From contig OW203734.1 of assembly GCA_934045075.1 (NCBI GenBank), positions 18,764,182-18,828,181 of the forward strand: a DNA stretch of 64,000 nucleotides, in the 5' to 3' direction. Shown piece by piece: positions 46,998-57,479 of this stretch. The number at the start of each line of letters is the position of its first letter. The first letter of the stretch is position 1. Under the pieces are notes generated by a model that worked only from the letters and a program-made list of their open reading frames with translations, had not been told where the DNA came from and did not search any database. The position numbers and the translations under genes were made by a program. This DNA is from Yponomeuta sedellus (Eukaryota; Arthropoda; Insecta; Lepidoptera; Yponomeutidae).

Positions 46998-47240
46998 TCG
47001 GGGCTGCAAGTGATGCAAATTACTTCAGCCAGATGTTGCTGCCTGTACGTAATACAGAGAGTATTGTAAAGAGGTTCGAAATTTAACAGATGCCGGTAGT
47101 CGCCTAGCCCAGTTGGGAGAGCGCTGGCATGGTTAGCTGGAGGTCACGGGTTCGAGTCCCGGCATGGGTGGAATTTCTTAGCCTCTAAATTGGTGTTTAA
47201 AATTGTCCTTAGCACGGGTTAGTGCATTAAAAAGAATATA
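46998..47240 (+). mobile_element. SINE-1, 5'-truncated
   Basis: Starts in the linker (GGGGCTGCAAGTGATGCAAA); one tRNA unit (GAGAGCGCTGGCATGGTTAG) and tail to AGTGCATTAAAAAGAATA. Confidence 0.7.
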
Positions 47241-47434
47241 ATAATATAAAGTGTGATGTTACTGATGTGACGTGACGTGATAAAATATTTGAATTCGATT
47301 AGACACGAGTCAACATGACAAGGCTATCCGCTGCACGCTCCGCTTGAGATTTCATGGCTCCTCAATAAGAACTCGCGTAAAAACCACGCACCAAGTCACA
47401 GCAAGCATCGGGTGTGCTCTGATCTTGAACAACG

Positions 47435-47472
47435 TATAATATAAGCAGCCAGATCGTTGGCTTACGATCAAT
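47435..47472 (+). promoter_or_regulatory. TATA box and initiator of the glycine-rich gene
   Basis: TATAATATAAG at 47,435-47,445 is followed about 30 bp on by ATCAATC (A at 47,470), a usable insect initiator. About 73 nt of 5' UTR would precede the ATG at 47,543. Confidence 0.5.
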
Positions 47473-47542
47473 CTATAGTGGGATCGCGAACAAGGAACAA
47501 CTTCTATGAATTAAGTGAATTTGTTGATTAAACATAACTAAA

Positions 47543-50500
47543 ATGAATTCGTTGGTGAGTGCTGTCAAGATTTTATTAAGAGGTTCTGTTCAGTGCTTAA
47601 ACAGTGTTGACAGGCGTGGTTTTTAGTGATGGGATTTGCGATAGTACAAAAGCGGTCAAGTGCGAGTCGGACTTGCGCACGCAGGGTTCCGTACCATTAT
47701 TAGTTTAAAGGTTTATTTTTATATTATTTTTAATGCACTAACCCGTGCTAAGGACAATTTAAAAAAAAAGCCTCTAAATAGGTTTTTAGGTTTATTTTTG
47801 TTGTGAATATACAACTCATTTTTTTTTATATTTCAAGTGTTGCCGTTATTAATATCAAGCAACGGCAAAAAAATCACGTTTCTTCAAATTGTATATTTTT
47901 AAAGTTGATACATTCAATAATCAGTGAATATTTCAAGCGTTTACTTCTCGCCGTTATTAAGCGAGCAAAAAACTGCAACAAATCACGTTTGTTATATGCA
48001 TGCCCTACTTACCTTAATATTTATTTAATTTTTTCTAGTATTTTGTTGTTATAGCTGTAACAGAAATAGGTGCATCATCTGTGATTTTTTAAAATTATAT
48101 AGCTATAACGGACCATGAAATACAGCTTGGTGACAGACAGACGAACAGTGGAGTCTTAGTAATAGGGTCCCGCTTTTTACCCTTTGGTTACGGAACCCTA
48201 AAAATTAAACGGTAAGGCACGCATGCTCTATTCTACTATATTATAAATGTGAAAGCTTGTAAAAAATATATAAATTGTTCATTTCATAAAAATAATTTAC
48301 AAAATATTCTAGCTCTCGAAGCTAAGAATCTTCTACATACGAGTAAGATTGTAGTAGGTACTTCCAGAGGTTGATCTATATTAAAGACTAGCTGACCCAG
48401 CGAACTTCGTACCGCCTAACAGTCGAATCTTTATTTATTTTAATTTTTTTCCTCGTCCTTCAAGGAATATTCTAAAAAAAGAATTAGCAGAATCCGTTCA
48501 GAGTGCTTAGTGCGAGTTTGACAGATCCAATCGAATAACTTTACTACCGCGTTAATCGAGCATTGAGTAGTGAGTATGAGTAAATTAACCGTTCGAACTG
48601 GCAAAACGCTGTCACAGTACAACTCGCACTCGCGTTTATTCGTGTTTTGGCTGGTAAACGTGTTCACTTCTCAACGTAAACCATTACAACTCGCACTCAG
48701 CAATTTTAATTTCCATACTTGTCGCTAGGTGGCGCTTCCTCGATGCCATAGAAATATGAGTTTACGTTAACGCGATCGAGTAGTTAAAAAACTCGCACTA
48801 AGCACTCAGCTGCTCTCGAGATTTGCGCTTACCAACACATTCAGCGATTCATTTTTATACTATAGAGAAGAAGAGAGAAGATATTATTTGACAATCATTG
48901 CACTCCGCTTACACATACTTTTACTTTCATGAGTATAAGTAAAAATACGGGTATGCCGAATAAAATAATTATACATGCAAGTGATTATATTATGCATAAA
49001 GGTATTAATATTATAGTATTCGTAAGGAAAGTGGGACGCACTACTGTGATTTTGTGTTTGGATGTTTGTTACTCAATCACGCAATAACGGCTGAATGGAG
49101 TTAGGTACATGAAACTTGACGTACCAATAGTCGAAGATCTGAATTGTGACATTCAATATCACCCCTTGTCGGCATCGCAGGAAGGTTAGGCCATACTCCA
49201 CCACGGGGGCCAAGTCCAGGTTGGTGGAGGATTGTAAGACAGTGGCGGGCCTTACTGTCAGAAGTTATCAAGCCGCCCATGAGGCTTCTGACATGGGCTT
49301 AACGACTGCTATTACATAACAGAAGGCACCAACGGCTTAACGTGCCTTCCGAAGCACGAAAGCGCTAGGAAAAATGCCACTAGCGGTAGTCACGGGACGG
49401 TCACCAATCCTGCACCTTACCGCGCCTGTTGTTGCTTAACTCAAGTGATTGATTCCAATTACTCGGATCGACTAGGCCAAGAGCGCTTATTATTGTGACA
49501 TTACAATACTTGATATCCCGGTAAAACGACCCGTGGAATAATATTTTATCGTAACCTTTTATCACGTCAAAGTCCGCGACATTTATTTATGCGTTGCCAT
49601 GGCAACAAGAATTGAATAAACCGATTCTGTAGCGGTACGAATTTCTTCGGGACTGCTAGCAATTTATATTGTAGAGCAGCGTGCGTAAAAAGATGACACG
49701 AGTTTAGAGTTTTATGGTGATAAAATGTCAGAATTAATATATAATATTAATGTAGCGGAAATCTGCGACTTCTGACATTTCAAACGCGCGACCAGCGTCG
49801 CTATGTGGCGCCGAAATGTCAGAATTTGACAATTAAGGTACTGGAAAGTCTCGACTTTTGACGTTTAAACGCTCGACTCTCCAGTAGGTACATTGTCAAA
49901 TTCTGACATTTCATTGCCACAAAACGCGTGATCGTATCAGTACGATGACGCGAGTCATCGAAATGCCTATGCAGGTAGGAGTGTATAATTGTTGAATACA
50001 GCTACGCTAACTGATTTTATTAAATAAAATCAGTTAGCGTAGCTGTATTCAACAATTATTTGCTCTACTCTACTTAAATATAGGTTACTTTTTGAACAAA
50101 AACTTTGTGAAAAAAGTGTGTTGCAGGAAGGTAATAAGGGGCAAGTATTACTATAGAGCCGATATCAATTTAATCCATTCGTGAAAACACGTATCATATA
50201 CATCCATGCACTCTACTCGGTCGTATTACGGGCAACTTTGCAACTAAATGTATAGGGTGATGTGCTGTCGATTGTACCTATAAGTAGCATTTTTTTATTT
50301 AGCTTTTAAAAAATTGGTCCCATAATAAAAGTTGTTTCTACCTCAATTCAAGAGTAGAATGACTCTCTTACCAGACACCCTTCAGTCGCTTACCTTACCT
50401 CGTACCAGACATTGTCACACCCTGTATGAATTCGTGCAACGTCGGCTTTCCTTCTCGCTCACACATTCTATATCTAATAATCAAAAATAATTAAAAGTAG

Positions 50501-53500
50501 CAGAATGTGCGGGTAACACGCTCTACCAATTGGTTAACAAATCAAAGTGCATTGGGGACTTTACAATAAGTCCTGCACAAGTCCAGCACAATTTCTAGAT
50601 GTGTTCTTGAATATAAGACTACCTATATATTTCGTTGAATTTAATTGGTTAAGTAGGTACAATTGGAAACAAATCATCCGTTCAATTTTAAGACTAAGGT
50701 CGCCTTTCTTTAATTTCTTAAATGCTGCTCAAATTGCATTTAATTTTATAACTAAAATCCTTCATACAAAATAAATTTAAATGAATACTTAGCTAGATTA
50801 TATAATTTAAAAAAAAATTACTAAAAAGTGGCCTATACCGTTCACAAAAAAATTGGATCCAATCCAATCAGTCCGTCCCCCAATTCAGCTCGTGAAAACT
50901 GGAATAAACTAATAGAAATTAATTTCTCCTAGAAAATAATAATCCTGACCTGCGCCTTGGCGGTCAACGCTGCGGTCGACGACGCGGCGAGCAATGAAGT
51001 CGGCATCGGCCGCTCCGGTTACGGCCTCTGGCGGCCCGGCGGTTACCAGGGTGGCGGTTACAACCAGGGCGGTTACCAGGGCGGCTACAACCAAGGCGGT
51101 TACGGCGGTAATTACGGTTATGGAGTTTACGGATAGTTATTTTGAGTCAAGTTATAGAGTAGGTGGATCGGCGTGATTTCGGAAGACCTTGTGGAATATG
51201 ATGTTAATGAAAAATAAGTCAAAAATAGGGAAAATTAGAGAAAACCTATTAGGCGACACCTCCACCATTTGGGGTGAAAGCAATAACGATAGGTATAAAG
51301 TCCGACAGGTAACTTGAACAAAAATCCGTGCAGTCGGAATGAATTTATGTATGCTCTTACATTTTTTACTGAAGTATGAAGAATTCTAAATCAAGTCCCG
51401 CATCCCCCGCCATTGAGACCAGAAATATTAAATAATTAGGTCGCAATCAAACAAATGATTTATGAGGACTGCATTAATAATTAAAAAATACTGATACATC
51501 ATTCAAGCCCTAGGTGCAGGAGGATGCATAGTGAAAAATACCAAAAAAAAACACCTAACATTAAAAAAAAATTAACGGTTTTGTTATGCGGATTCTTACA
51601 CAGTTTCGTACCTACTCATTCAATATTGGTGCCTAAATTATGTATTCGATATTCCCTTCCTTATTTTTTTGTTTTCTACTACGACAATGTTGAAGTGTGT
51701 CCCCGTTCTGCTATTTTTAGGCTATCCCGGCTACGGAGGCCAGGGCGGTTACGGAGGCGGTTACCCAGGCGGTTACGGCGGCGGGTACCAGGGCGGATAC
51801 GGCGGCGGCGGTTACGGCGGCGGAGGTTATGGCGGCGGATACGGCGGGCAACCTGGCTACGGCGGTGGTTACGGGGGCGGTTACCCTGGTTACGGCGGCC
51901 CGGGCGGTTACGGTGGTTACCAACCAGGTGGTTATGGAGGTAAAAGGAAATAGAATAATTATAATGTTTTTTATACAATGAACTTGGTTGTGGTTTTTTT
52001 TTTCAGTCTAGATTTTAGCTGATGAATATTGTAAGTATTGTTCGGAGATAGTTAACATATTATTCTCATTTCTTATGACTTTGTAATTTGTATAACAGGA
52101 ATGAAGACGCATCGATTGGTAAATACATAAATTCTATAATTTTGTTTAAGAATATGGTTCACTCTGCTTAATGGGAGATTTTCTAATCGAGTATTAAAAA
52201 AATATATATAATCATGTGGGTACAGCGATATCATTCCGATGCAAAACCTAACTGCAAAGTAGGTACTCGGGGCTGCAAGTGATGCAAATTATTTCAGCCA
52301 GATGTCGCTGTCTGTACGTAATACAGAGAATATTGTGAAGTGGTTCGAAATTTCACTGATGCTGGTGAGTCACCCATTAGCTCAGTTGGAAAGAGCGCTG
52401 GCACGGATAGCCAGAGGTCGCGGGTTCGAATCCCGGCATGGGTGAAATTTTTAGCCTCTAAATAGGTTTTTAAAGATAGGTACACGTCTGTCAAATGCTC
52501 AGTGGAGATTAATTTTGGCAGCCGTATCCCGGTTCTTCTATAACCACGCCTGTAAGCGCCATCTATAAATTGCTTTGGGAATTCGTGCTAAACGGCTCAT
52601 TTTGGTACATCGCAATGTCATAATAAACTATGAATTGTAGTATTTTATGAAAAGTGGCCCTATACAAAATGTAGGTAGCATAGAAGTTGGGATGCAATGG
52701 GAACTCGTGCTGTTCACATTTTGAACGTGAAGAGTATAATGCTAAAAATCATAGGATGATTTTAGCATGATACTTTCTTTAGAAGAAATAATACCTCAAA
52801 TTAAGTTAGAATAGTTCAAGTTAAAACGATGGAAACAGATCTTAATTCTGATTTTGTCGAATCTACAGGATACAATTATCCCGGTGGTTATCCAGGTGGT
52901 TTCGGAGGCGGTTACCCGGGTTACGGAGGTAACTTTCTTTGAGATAGTTATAACAGTAACATAGTAACTTTGGTGTATTGCCGATCGTATACGATTACTA
53001 ACATTGATAACAACGATTACACTATGATTGCTAACATAGACCAGATTCTAAGTATTTAAAACCCATCTCAAAACGATCCCCAAACGTAATTCTTAGACGG
53101 CCTCTGTGGCGCAGCGGTAGCGCATCTGCCTACCATGTAAGAGGTCCCGGGTTCGATCCCCGGCTGGGAAAAAAACCCCCAGGTCTTAGATGTTTACAGT
53201 TTGTGATGTCGTTGATCTGGTTCCCACGAGACTGGGTATCCTAGTGTGAGGCCAGAAGCAATGTACGAGTATGTGCCTGTATGTAAATGTTATGTTATTT
53301 CGTTTTCATTTAGGTATAAACATAACTTTGTCAGTAGGTTTAGAGGTCACAAATCTAGGTTTGATCGTACTTAGAATTGAATACAAACTTATCAAAAAGA
53401 AATTAGGTATAGCCTTGTGTTGTGATTAGATAGTACCTGTCTATATAGAGAACATTAATTGTACAGCCAGATAAATATGAATTACAGTTATACCTAATTA

Positions 53501-56431
53501 AAAAGAATTAGTTGTAGTTTCTTGAATCTAAGTAATATTATACAATTGGCGTTCCTATCGCTTAGAGCGATCCCAGACAACCTTTGGACGGAGTGGATTA
53601 CGGGAAGAATAATTTCTATAAAAAGGGTTCTAGGTAATTTCTTTTTCTCTTATTTTTAGTTGAAAGCACAAGCAAACCTTGATTAATTTCCTCTAAAGAT
53701 ATTGGTAAGGTGTCATATCATGTGCGATTCGTAATGTCTTTTCTGAATTAAAAACAAACTCCTTGTATTTCAAAATAACAAATACGAGAATTCATTTACG
53801 CTTCAAACTATAACCTTCTGAAGGCCCACTGTTCCATTAGGTACCTATTCCAAAAAAATATTTTTAGATGAGGATTTATTTAACACAAAAAAACATCCAA
53901 CAATTTAGCTGTGAGATTCCTTGAATCCCCGACACTTTTCCACGAAACCTTTGGGTTTTCAAACATCGTAATACTAAAGTAAAATCATTTAGGAATAGTC
54001 GTCCGTAACTAAAACATAAAAACGATGGCAATCATGGAATCTTACCATCTGGGTAGCAACTCATGTAGGTATTATGTTTAAGATGATTTGAGAAACGATA
54101 ATCAGAGTTACAGTTTGGTTGTTACATACGAGTGGAGCTTTTTTGCGCTGCCTTTTTTTTCACTATAAAACTGACCCGAAGGCTAACTTTATACCTATAT
54201 TGACATTCGACGAATAGAATGTATATATTCTTTACGTTGAAATATTTTATTCTTTTCCGAAATAAGCCGCAATGGAATTTTGTACGTCTCCGCGTTTACT
54301 TCACGCAGTAATCAGAGTTCAAAATCGAACAATCGATAAGTGTTGCGATTTCTTAGTGACAACTTTACGCGATTAGTGTAGGTACCTACCGATTAGTGTA
54401 CCTACAGTGTTTGATAAGGCCTAGAGATAAAAAGGTACAGGGTCATTTACAGGGTTCCCTTAAAATGCGTAATTATCACCTAACGCGATTTAAATCGTCT
54501 ATAAAGGTCTATGATTTACCGAATCCTGCGACATTGAAGAGCACGTAAAGCACTAATGCTGTTAGCTTTTAGAATATACCTCGGGCTCTAGAAAAGGCTT
54601 CGGTTTTCGCCGAAAGCACACGAGTAATACTACTTCCTGCTCTGAGTGCTTAGTGCTAGTTTGACAGATCCAATCGAATAACTTTACTACCGCGTTAATC
54701 GAGCATTGAGTAGTGAGTATGAATAAGTTAACCCTTCGAACCGGCAAAACGCTGTCACAGCCAACTCGCACTCGCGTTTATTCGTGTTTTGGCTGGTAAA
54801 CGTGTTCACTTCTCAACGTAAACCATTACAACTCGCACTCGGCAATTTTAATTTCCATACTTGTCGCTAGGTGGCGCTTCCTCGATGCCATAGAAATATG
54901 AGTTTACTTTAACGCGATCGAGTAGTTAAAAAACTCGCACTAAGCACTCTGTATAAAACTTTTCTTCACTATTTTGACAAGTCATGGAAAGTACCAATAC
55001 CAAATAAACCTTTCCTTATTGCAATATAACCGGTTTTATCCGATAGTAGCCAAGGTATATTCTAAAAGCGAACAGACTATAATAGATTGTCTTTATATTT
55101 TTTTTATGTAGCCTCTAGACGTCCTACTGCAGGGTAGACCTTTTCTCAGAGAGAGAGAGTATAGGCTTAGGCCAGGATTTCACGGCCTTAGTACGCTCGG
55201 ACCGAGTACGCCATCCGAGTGAACTATTGCTCCTGATTGGACGGTTTTTTGTGACAACACCAAAATAGCCAATCAGAAGCATTACATTAGTTTACTCGGA
55301 TGGCGCACTCGGACCGAGCGCAGCTATAGTTATCATGCGTGCCCACCGTGGATTTGAGGCGCCGAGGTATTTGAATTTATATTGGTTAAAGAAAAAAATT
55401 CTTAACTCTCTGTTAATACTCCCCATGATCCTCTACTCCTCTGGCGTGAGCCATACTTTCCCACCCGGACATAAAGATTGAAAATTAGATCTGTCAAACG
55501 GCCTACAATAAAATTTTAATCAAATTATATAAAAACCTTGATAATAAAAAAATATAAGAAAAATATATAAAGAAATAACTTTAGATCTCACGGAGTGATG
55601 CAAGAATATAGACGAAAAAAAGAATATATGTGTCAAATTGAGATTCTATTATTATATCTTATTGATATGGCAACCAGCCGATGTCGACAAATTCTGCCAA
55701 GTCTTGACACGAAATGAGCAATTTTTTTTTTTACTAATTTTGATTTCTTTGTGAATTGAGATTCTCTTTTGAGGTTTTTCTTGAGGTTTTGAAGTTGGTT
55801 AAAAAACGAATGGAACTAAAATTCTGAAATACAAACTCTGACAGGGTTGTTTCCAAAATGACGCATTGTACTTAGTAGTAACACGGAACATAAAGAAGGG
55901 TTATAATATAAATAAAAAATAACTTTTTTATGTTCCAAACCCATAGCAATGTAGGTATGTGAAAAAAAATCTTCATCGACAAAGTCGGATTGTTGACCTT
56001 ATAGGTATTCCACTTTCCACTCCACTTATTACACCATCTAAAAAAAAAATGTATCAGACACTGCAACGTCCGAGTGGTTCTTTCCCCCATCTAGTATGAA
56101 TGAAGTTGCCACTAGACGCTGTATAAATTATCACGTATCGTAGATGCAAATACCAGTTTCTATTTTATTGCCTCCACTTTTTTTCTAACGTCACACTTTC
56201 TTAGGTTATCGTCCCAACTTCCGGGCCGGCTCTTATGACCTCAACCGGTCGGGCGTGACCGGTGCCAACTTCGGTCACAACGCTTACAACCGCGGCGGGA
56301 TCAGCCGGCTCGGCGCCGGCGCCGGCAACTACTTCGGCGGCCACGGGGACGGCTACAATGACAACTTCCGGCTGCTAAGCAGAAAGGCCGGAGAAGCGAA
56401 GAAGGGCGATTCCGTTGAGGCTAATCAGTGA
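47543..56431 (+). CDS. Secreted glycine/tyrosine-rich protein, five coding exons, about 230 aa
   Basis: Exons: 47,543-47,554; 50,933-51,107; 51,721-51,939; 52,869-52,928; 56,205-56,431. Exon 1 is ATG AAT TCG TTG then GTGAGT; exon 2 continues the signal peptide (MNSLKIIILTCALAVNA, cleavage probably just after). The middle of the protein is GGY/GGGY/PGG repeat sequence. The C-terminus is not repetitive: RPNFRAGSYDLN, NRGGISRLGAGAGNYFGG, then a Lys/Glu-rich end. Introns 2-4 are all phase 1 with G|GTAA donors, so exons 3 and 4 (219 and 60 nt) can be skipped in frame. AATAAA at 56,487 follows. Such proteins are typically extracellular structural components (cuticle, eggshell or silk) or secreted peptides; which applies cannot be told. 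Exon 1 assignment rests on phase, donor, signal-peptide fit and the TATA box. Confidence 0.7.
47648..48205. mobile_element. Dispersed element in intron 1 (GTGCGAGTCGGACTTGC type)
   Basis: Starts AAGCGGTCAAGTGCGAGTCG and GCAGGGTTCCGTACC; ends GGTTACGGAACCCTAAAAAT, an inverted form of the GGGTTCCGTA block. A SINE-1 fragment (47,721-47,787) lies inside it. A fragment is at 13,160. Confidence 0.5.
47721..47787 (+). mobile_element. Minimal SINE-1 insertion with inversion, perfect 12 bp target duplication
   Basis: AGGTTTATTTTT at 47,709-47,720 and 47,788-47,799. The 67 bp between consists of inverted linker (AATGCACTAACCCGTGCTAA) fused to the direct 3' tail (GCCTCTAAATAGG). Confidence 0.75.
48395..48870 (+). 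repeat. Dispersed repeat carrying a MITE-B insertion
   Basis: CTAGCTGACCCAGCGAACTT to ACATTCAGCGATTCATTTTT as at 44,475, interrupted at 48,502-48,806. Confidence 0.65.
48502..48806. mobile_element. MITE-B copy 2, CAG target duplication
   Basis: Inverted ends AGTGCTTAGTGCGAGTTT. CAG at 48,499-48,501 and 48,807-48,809; the empty site at 44.6 kb has one CAG. Confidence 0.8.
49165..49485 (-). mobile_element. 5S-SINE, near full length
   Basis: GGCCATACTCCACCACGGGG through GGTCACCAATCCTGCACCTT and TTGCTTAACTCAAGTGATTG. Lies in intron 1 of the glycine-rich gene. Confidence 0.7.
49722..49925. repeat. Inverted/repeated TGTCAGAATT element
   Basis: ATGTCAGAATTTGACAAT and ATTGTCAAATTCTGACATTT face each other; ATGTCAGAATTAATAT lies to the left. 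Probably a small foldback element. Confidence 0.45.
49985..50059. repeat. Perfect 75 bp palindrome (37 bp arms, 1-nt centre)
   Basis: 49,985-50,021 and 50,023-50,059 are exact reverse complements (centre A at 50,022); arms include ACAGCTACGCTAACTGATTT. Confidence 0.85.
50060..50930. other. End of intron 1 of the glycine-rich gene
   Basis: No repeat shared with the window was recognised; the acceptor TTAATTTCTCCTAG ends at 50,932. Confidence 0.45.
50933..51107 (+). CDS. Glycine-rich gene, exon 2
   Basis: Phase 0 start (KIIILTCALAVNA), 175 nt, donor G|GTAATT at 51,108. If the donor is not used, the frame continues as GNYGYGVYG to a TAG at 51,134-51,136, giving a 71-residue isoform. Confidence 0.7.
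51721..51939 (+). CDS. Glycine-rich gene, exon 3
   Basis: 219 nt, acceptor CTGCTATTTTTAG, almost entirely GGY/GGGY repeats with single Gln/Pro insertions. Donor G|GTAAAA at 51,940. Intron retention would end in GGKRK. Confidence 0.7.
52190..52474 (+). mobile_element. SINE-1, 5'-truncated, in intron 3
   Basis: Linker from TAATCATGTGGGTACAGCGA, then one complete tRNA unit and tail CTCTAAATAGGTTTTTAAAG. Confidence 0.75.
52869..52928 (+). CDS. Glycine-rich gene, exon 4
   Basis: 60 nt phase-1 exon (YNYPGGYPGGFGGGYPGYG) between acceptor GTCGAATCTACAG and donor G|GTAACT. Confidence 0.65.
53098..53315 (+). mobile_element. SINE-4, full head
   Basis: GCCTCTGTGGCGCAGCGG.., B box GGTTCGATCCC, CCAGGTCTTAGATGTTTACA and GGTATCCTAGTGTGAGGCCA; in intron 4. 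Confidence 0.75.
53440..53590 (-). mobile_element. LINE 3' tail fragment
   Basis: GAGAACATTAATTGTACAGC and AAGTAATATTATACAATTGG match the tail at 35,645. Confidence 0.55.
53595..54555. other. Intron 4, no recognised element
   Basis: About 960 bp AT-rich; CCGATTAGTGTA is tandemly duplicated near 54,390 (with GTACCTAC variants). Confidence 0.35.
54559..55077. mobile_element. MITE-D copy 3 with nested MITE-B
   Basis: Outer ends CTGTTAGCTTTTAGAATATA and GTATATTCTAAAAGCGAACA. Interrupted at 54,645-54,948; without the insert it matches 38,962-39,186. Confidence 0.7.
54645..54948. mobile_element. MITE-B copy 3, CTG target duplication
   Basis: AGTGCTTAGTGCTAG to CTCGCACTAAGCACT; CTG at 54,642-54,644 and 54,949-54,951. 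The empty counterpart at 39.06 kb has a single CTG. Confidence 0.8.
55095..55372 (-). mobile_element. SINE-5-related tail interrupted by an inverted-repeat element
   Basis: TAGCCTCTAGACGTCCTACT and GTGCCCACCGTGGATTTGAG belong to the SINE. Between them, 55,165-55,332 has GCGCACTCGGACCGAGCGCA mirrored by ACGCTCGGACCGAGTACGCC (MITE-F). Confidence 0.55.
55375..56195. other. End of intron 4
   Basis: No exon. A SINE-5 end (GAAGTTGCCACTAGACGCTG) is near 56,101. The acceptor CACACTTTCTTAG ends at 56,204. Confidence 0.4.
56205..56431 (+). CDS. Glycine-rich gene, terminal exon
   Basis: Encodes the 75-residue non-repetitive C-terminus after a split Gly codon (YRPNFRAGSYDLNRSGV to KKGDSVEANQ) and TGA at 56,429. 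It is strongly GC-rich compared with its flanks, as expected of coding sequence. Confidence 0.75.
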
Positions 56432-56486
56432 AGACTTGGGTTGTTATTATTTTTTTTGTATAAATTATGTGTCGTTTTGTTACTGA

Positions 56487-56492
56487 AATAAA
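56487..56492 (+). terminator. Poly(A) signal AATAAA of the glycine-rich gene
   Basis: Canonical hexamer 56 nt after the stop, followed by a GT/T-rich stretch (GTAAAGTTTTTTTTACTTC). It is the only AATAAA close after any of the alternative stops. Confidence 0.65.
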
Positions 56493-56724
56493 CGTGTAAA
56501 GTTTTTTTTACTTCAGTGTTTATTTTAATGTAATTTAATTTCGACGAAATACCCTCTACTTGTTCTTAACAAAAGTATCCAGAAGTTTCTTCCTCGGAAA
56601 AAAATTGTGCTTTAAACCTCAATACCTAATTTATATTCAGGAGGATACCCTAAAAATTACGATTTTTTCTACCGTTTTGTCGGAGTGATTAATATGTACC
56701 TATCAAGGAGTACTGTGTGGGGTG

Positions 56725-56885
56725 GTTTCAGCCTAGAGAATAGCATCAGCCGTCAGCCCAATTCTTCCCGCGGGTGTCGTAAAAGGCGACTAAGGGACAC
56801 AAACCGGGGGGTGGGCAGCAGCGCCCCCTGCAATACAATTCCACCGAACTGCGATCCCCAACCCGCATGCCCATTAGGAAGTCCG
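56725..56885 (+). repeat. GTGTCGTAAAAGGCGACT repeat
   Basis: CAATTCTTCCCGCGGGTGTC, GTAAAAGGCGACTAAGGGAC and GTGGGCAGCAGCGCCCCCTG match 19,700-19,845 in reverse. Confidence 0.6.
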
Positions 56886-57083
56886 GGAAACTTACTGTAC
56901 TTACCAATATTTTCCTCATAATTTTTGGACAACAGTTCGTAACATAAAGTTCTTCAAAACTAACGTACCTACTCGTAGTTTTGGAAGACTTGAAGTAACT
57001 GTTACCTCCAGAGCTTAGGAGGTTAAATTAGACTCTGCTCAATAACGAGTACCTACTTAAATGTTAAATCTATTAAACTGTGA

Positions 57084-57423
57084 CATAAAATTTGATGGTA
57101 AAACTATATAAGTTCCTTGTCTTACGCAGTGTTAGTGTCACAGTGTCACGGTGTTAGTTATCGAACTCCTCCGAAACGGCTTCACCGATTTTTAGGGTTC
57201 CGAAGTACCCTAAAAATCGGAGCATCATAAAATTTGATGGTAAAACTATATAAGTTCCTTGTCTTACGCAGTGTTAGTGTCACAGTGTCACGGTGTTAGT
57301 TATCGAACTCCTCCGAAACGGCTTCACCGATTTTTAGGGTTCCGAAGTACCCTAAAAATCGGTGAAGCCGTTTTGGAGGAGTTCGATAACTAACACCGTG
57401 ACACTGTGACACTAACACTGCGT
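57084..57423. repeat. Tandem duplication (142 bp period) ending in a 74 bp-arm hairpin
   Basis: 57,084-57,220 and 57,226-57,362 are the same unit at 142 bp offset. The second copy's 57,266-57,339 is complementary to 57,350-57,423 with one mismatch and a 10-nt loop. Confidence 0.8.
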
Positions 57424-57479
57424 GAGATTTTTATAGGTATCTGAAATCGCCTGTCTTATCTCTACCTTGGCAATCACCA

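Noticed and set aside
51524..51943. Arg-rich 139-residue frame overlapping exon 3, and the antisense frames there
   Set aside because: Off-frame readings of a GGY-coding repeat.
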